A stretch of DNA of 49,924 bases, from NCBI GenBank assembly GCA_003265685.1, contig KZ836110.1, forward strand, positions 1-49,924. Reading direction: 5' to 3'. Source of the stretch: Piscinibacter caeni (GTDB lineage Bacteria > Pseudomonadota > Gammaproteobacteria > Burkholderiales > Burkholderiaceae_C). Positions 49,438 to 49,924 of the stretch are shown here, one piece after another. Within the stretch, counting starts at the first letter, position 1, and the number at the start of each line of letters is the position of its first letter. Under the pieces are notes generated by a model. That model did no database searches. It was not told where the DNA came from and saw only the letters and a program-made list of their open reading frames with translations. Made by a program: the position numbers and the translations under genes.

Positions 49438-49924
49438 TTATCCGCCGAGGTACAGGCGCCTCACGTGGTCGTTGTGCATCAGCTCCTGCGACGGGCCTTC
49501 CAGCGCCACGTGGCCGGTCTCCAGCACGTAGGCGTAGGAGGAGAGCGCCAGCGCCATGCGGCTGTTCTGCTCCACCAGCACGACGGTGATGCCGTCGGCC
49601 TGGTTGATCTCGCGCAGGCTGCGGCCGATCAGGCGGATCACCTGCGGCGCGATGCCCAGCGAGGGCTCGTCCAGCAGCAGCAGCTTCGGGCGCGCCATCA
49701 GCGCGCGGCCGATCGCCACCATCTGCTGCTCGCCGCCCGACAGGCTCGAGCCCTGCTGGTGGAAGCGCTCCTTCAGGCGCGGGAAGCGTTCGCAGACGCG
49801 TTCCAGGTCGGCGGCGATTTCGGCCTTGTCGGAGCGCGTGTAGGCACCCATCAGCAGGTTGTCCTTGATGCTCATGTAGGGGAACACGTGGCGGCCTTCC
49901 GGCACCATCGCCACCCCCTGGCGC
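49438..49924 (-). CDS. LivF-type branched-chain amino acid ABC transporter ATPase (N-terminus outside window)
   Basis: The C-terminal 161 or so residues are visible; the Walker A part lies past the window end. Seen are GVAMVPEGRHVFPYMSIKDNLLMGA (Q-loop downstream region), the ABC signature LSGGEQQMVAIGRAL, Walker B LLLLDEPSLGIAP and the H-loop-like VVLVEQN. The short length after the signature and the LGIAP segment identify LivF rather than LivG. It powers import of branched-chain amino acids or related amides. It overlaps neither neighbour: the GntR gene starts three bases after its stop. The LivJ-type protein at 42609-43763 could be its distant partner. Confidence 0.93.
   Translation of the reverse strand, partial: RQGVAMVPEGRHVFPYMSIKDNLLMGAYTRSDKAEIAADLERVCERFPRLKERFHQQGSSLSGGEQQMVAIGRALMARPKLLLLDEPSLGIAPQVIRLIGRSLREINQADGITVVLVEQNSRMALALSSYAYVLETGHVALEGPSQELMHNDHVRRLYLGG

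Overview
The window is a very GC-rich, densely coded stretch from a betaproteobacterium. It is probably of the order Burkholderiales (Rubrivivax/Leptothrix/Comamonadaceae-like). This is inferred from Bug-family periplasmic binding proteins, a giant NAD-glutamate dehydrogenase, chemoreceptor and LysR/GntR content, and codon use that is strongly G/C at third positions. There is no tRNA, rRNA, CRISPR array, insertion sequence or phage gene, and no gene-free gap exceeds about 170 bases.

Region 1 (1-9224) is mixed. It holds the C-terminal tail of a chemoreceptor, a large FtsX-type ABC permease with no ATPase beside it, a BLUF blue-light sensor protein, a DODA/YgiD-type extradiol dioxygenase, a six-helix hybrid histidine kinase just downstream of a BMP-family (purine-type) binding protein, a LysR regulator divergent from an NAD(P)-binding reductase, and a 101-residue orphan protein with a clear Fur-box promoter.

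Region 2 (9218-26215) is a purine uptake and catabolism cluster. A minus-strand run reads lysR, guaD (guanine to xanthine), an AzgA/GhxP-type NCS2 permease, a Tsx-like outer-membrane channel, a NupABC-type ABC importer (ATPase, two permeases, BMP lipoprotein), a Rieske oxygenase and adenine deaminase (adenine to hypoxanthine). Divergent from it is xdhABC (hypoxanthine/xanthine to urate), followed by a convergent Crp/Fnr regulator. The Rieske protein is joined by TGATG overlaps to both the binding protein and the deaminase. It is the least explained part of the pathway. Hypoxanthine oxidation (HpxD-like) or N-demethylation (Ndm-like) are the leading ideas.

A membrane-anchored Mrr-like nuclease-fold protein with an altered catalytic motif (26334-26894) separates this from region 3.

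Region 3 (26950-42461) is an oxidative hexuronate/aldarate cluster around a GntR/FCD regulator. The plus strand encodes uronate dehydrogenase, a TRAP transporter (DctPQM), an SMP-30 lactonase and galactarate dehydratase. The minus strand encodes 5-dehydro-4-deoxyglucarate dehydratase, glucarate dehydratase, 2-oxoglutarate semialdehyde dehydrogenase, two Bug binding proteins, a D-2-hydroxyacid dehydrogenase, a GarL-like aldolase and a GarR-like reductase. The cluster therefore encodes both known exits from 5-dehydro-4-deoxyglucarate: to 2-oxoglutarate, and to pyruvate plus glycerate. Inverted repeats overlapping both outward promoters are candidate operators for the GntR protein.

Region 4 (42609-49924) concerns amino acids: a Tat-exported LivJ-type binding protein, a 1599-residue NAD-dependent glutamate dehydrogenase, a GntR/FCD regulator, and the end of a LivF-type ABC ATPase cut by the window edge.
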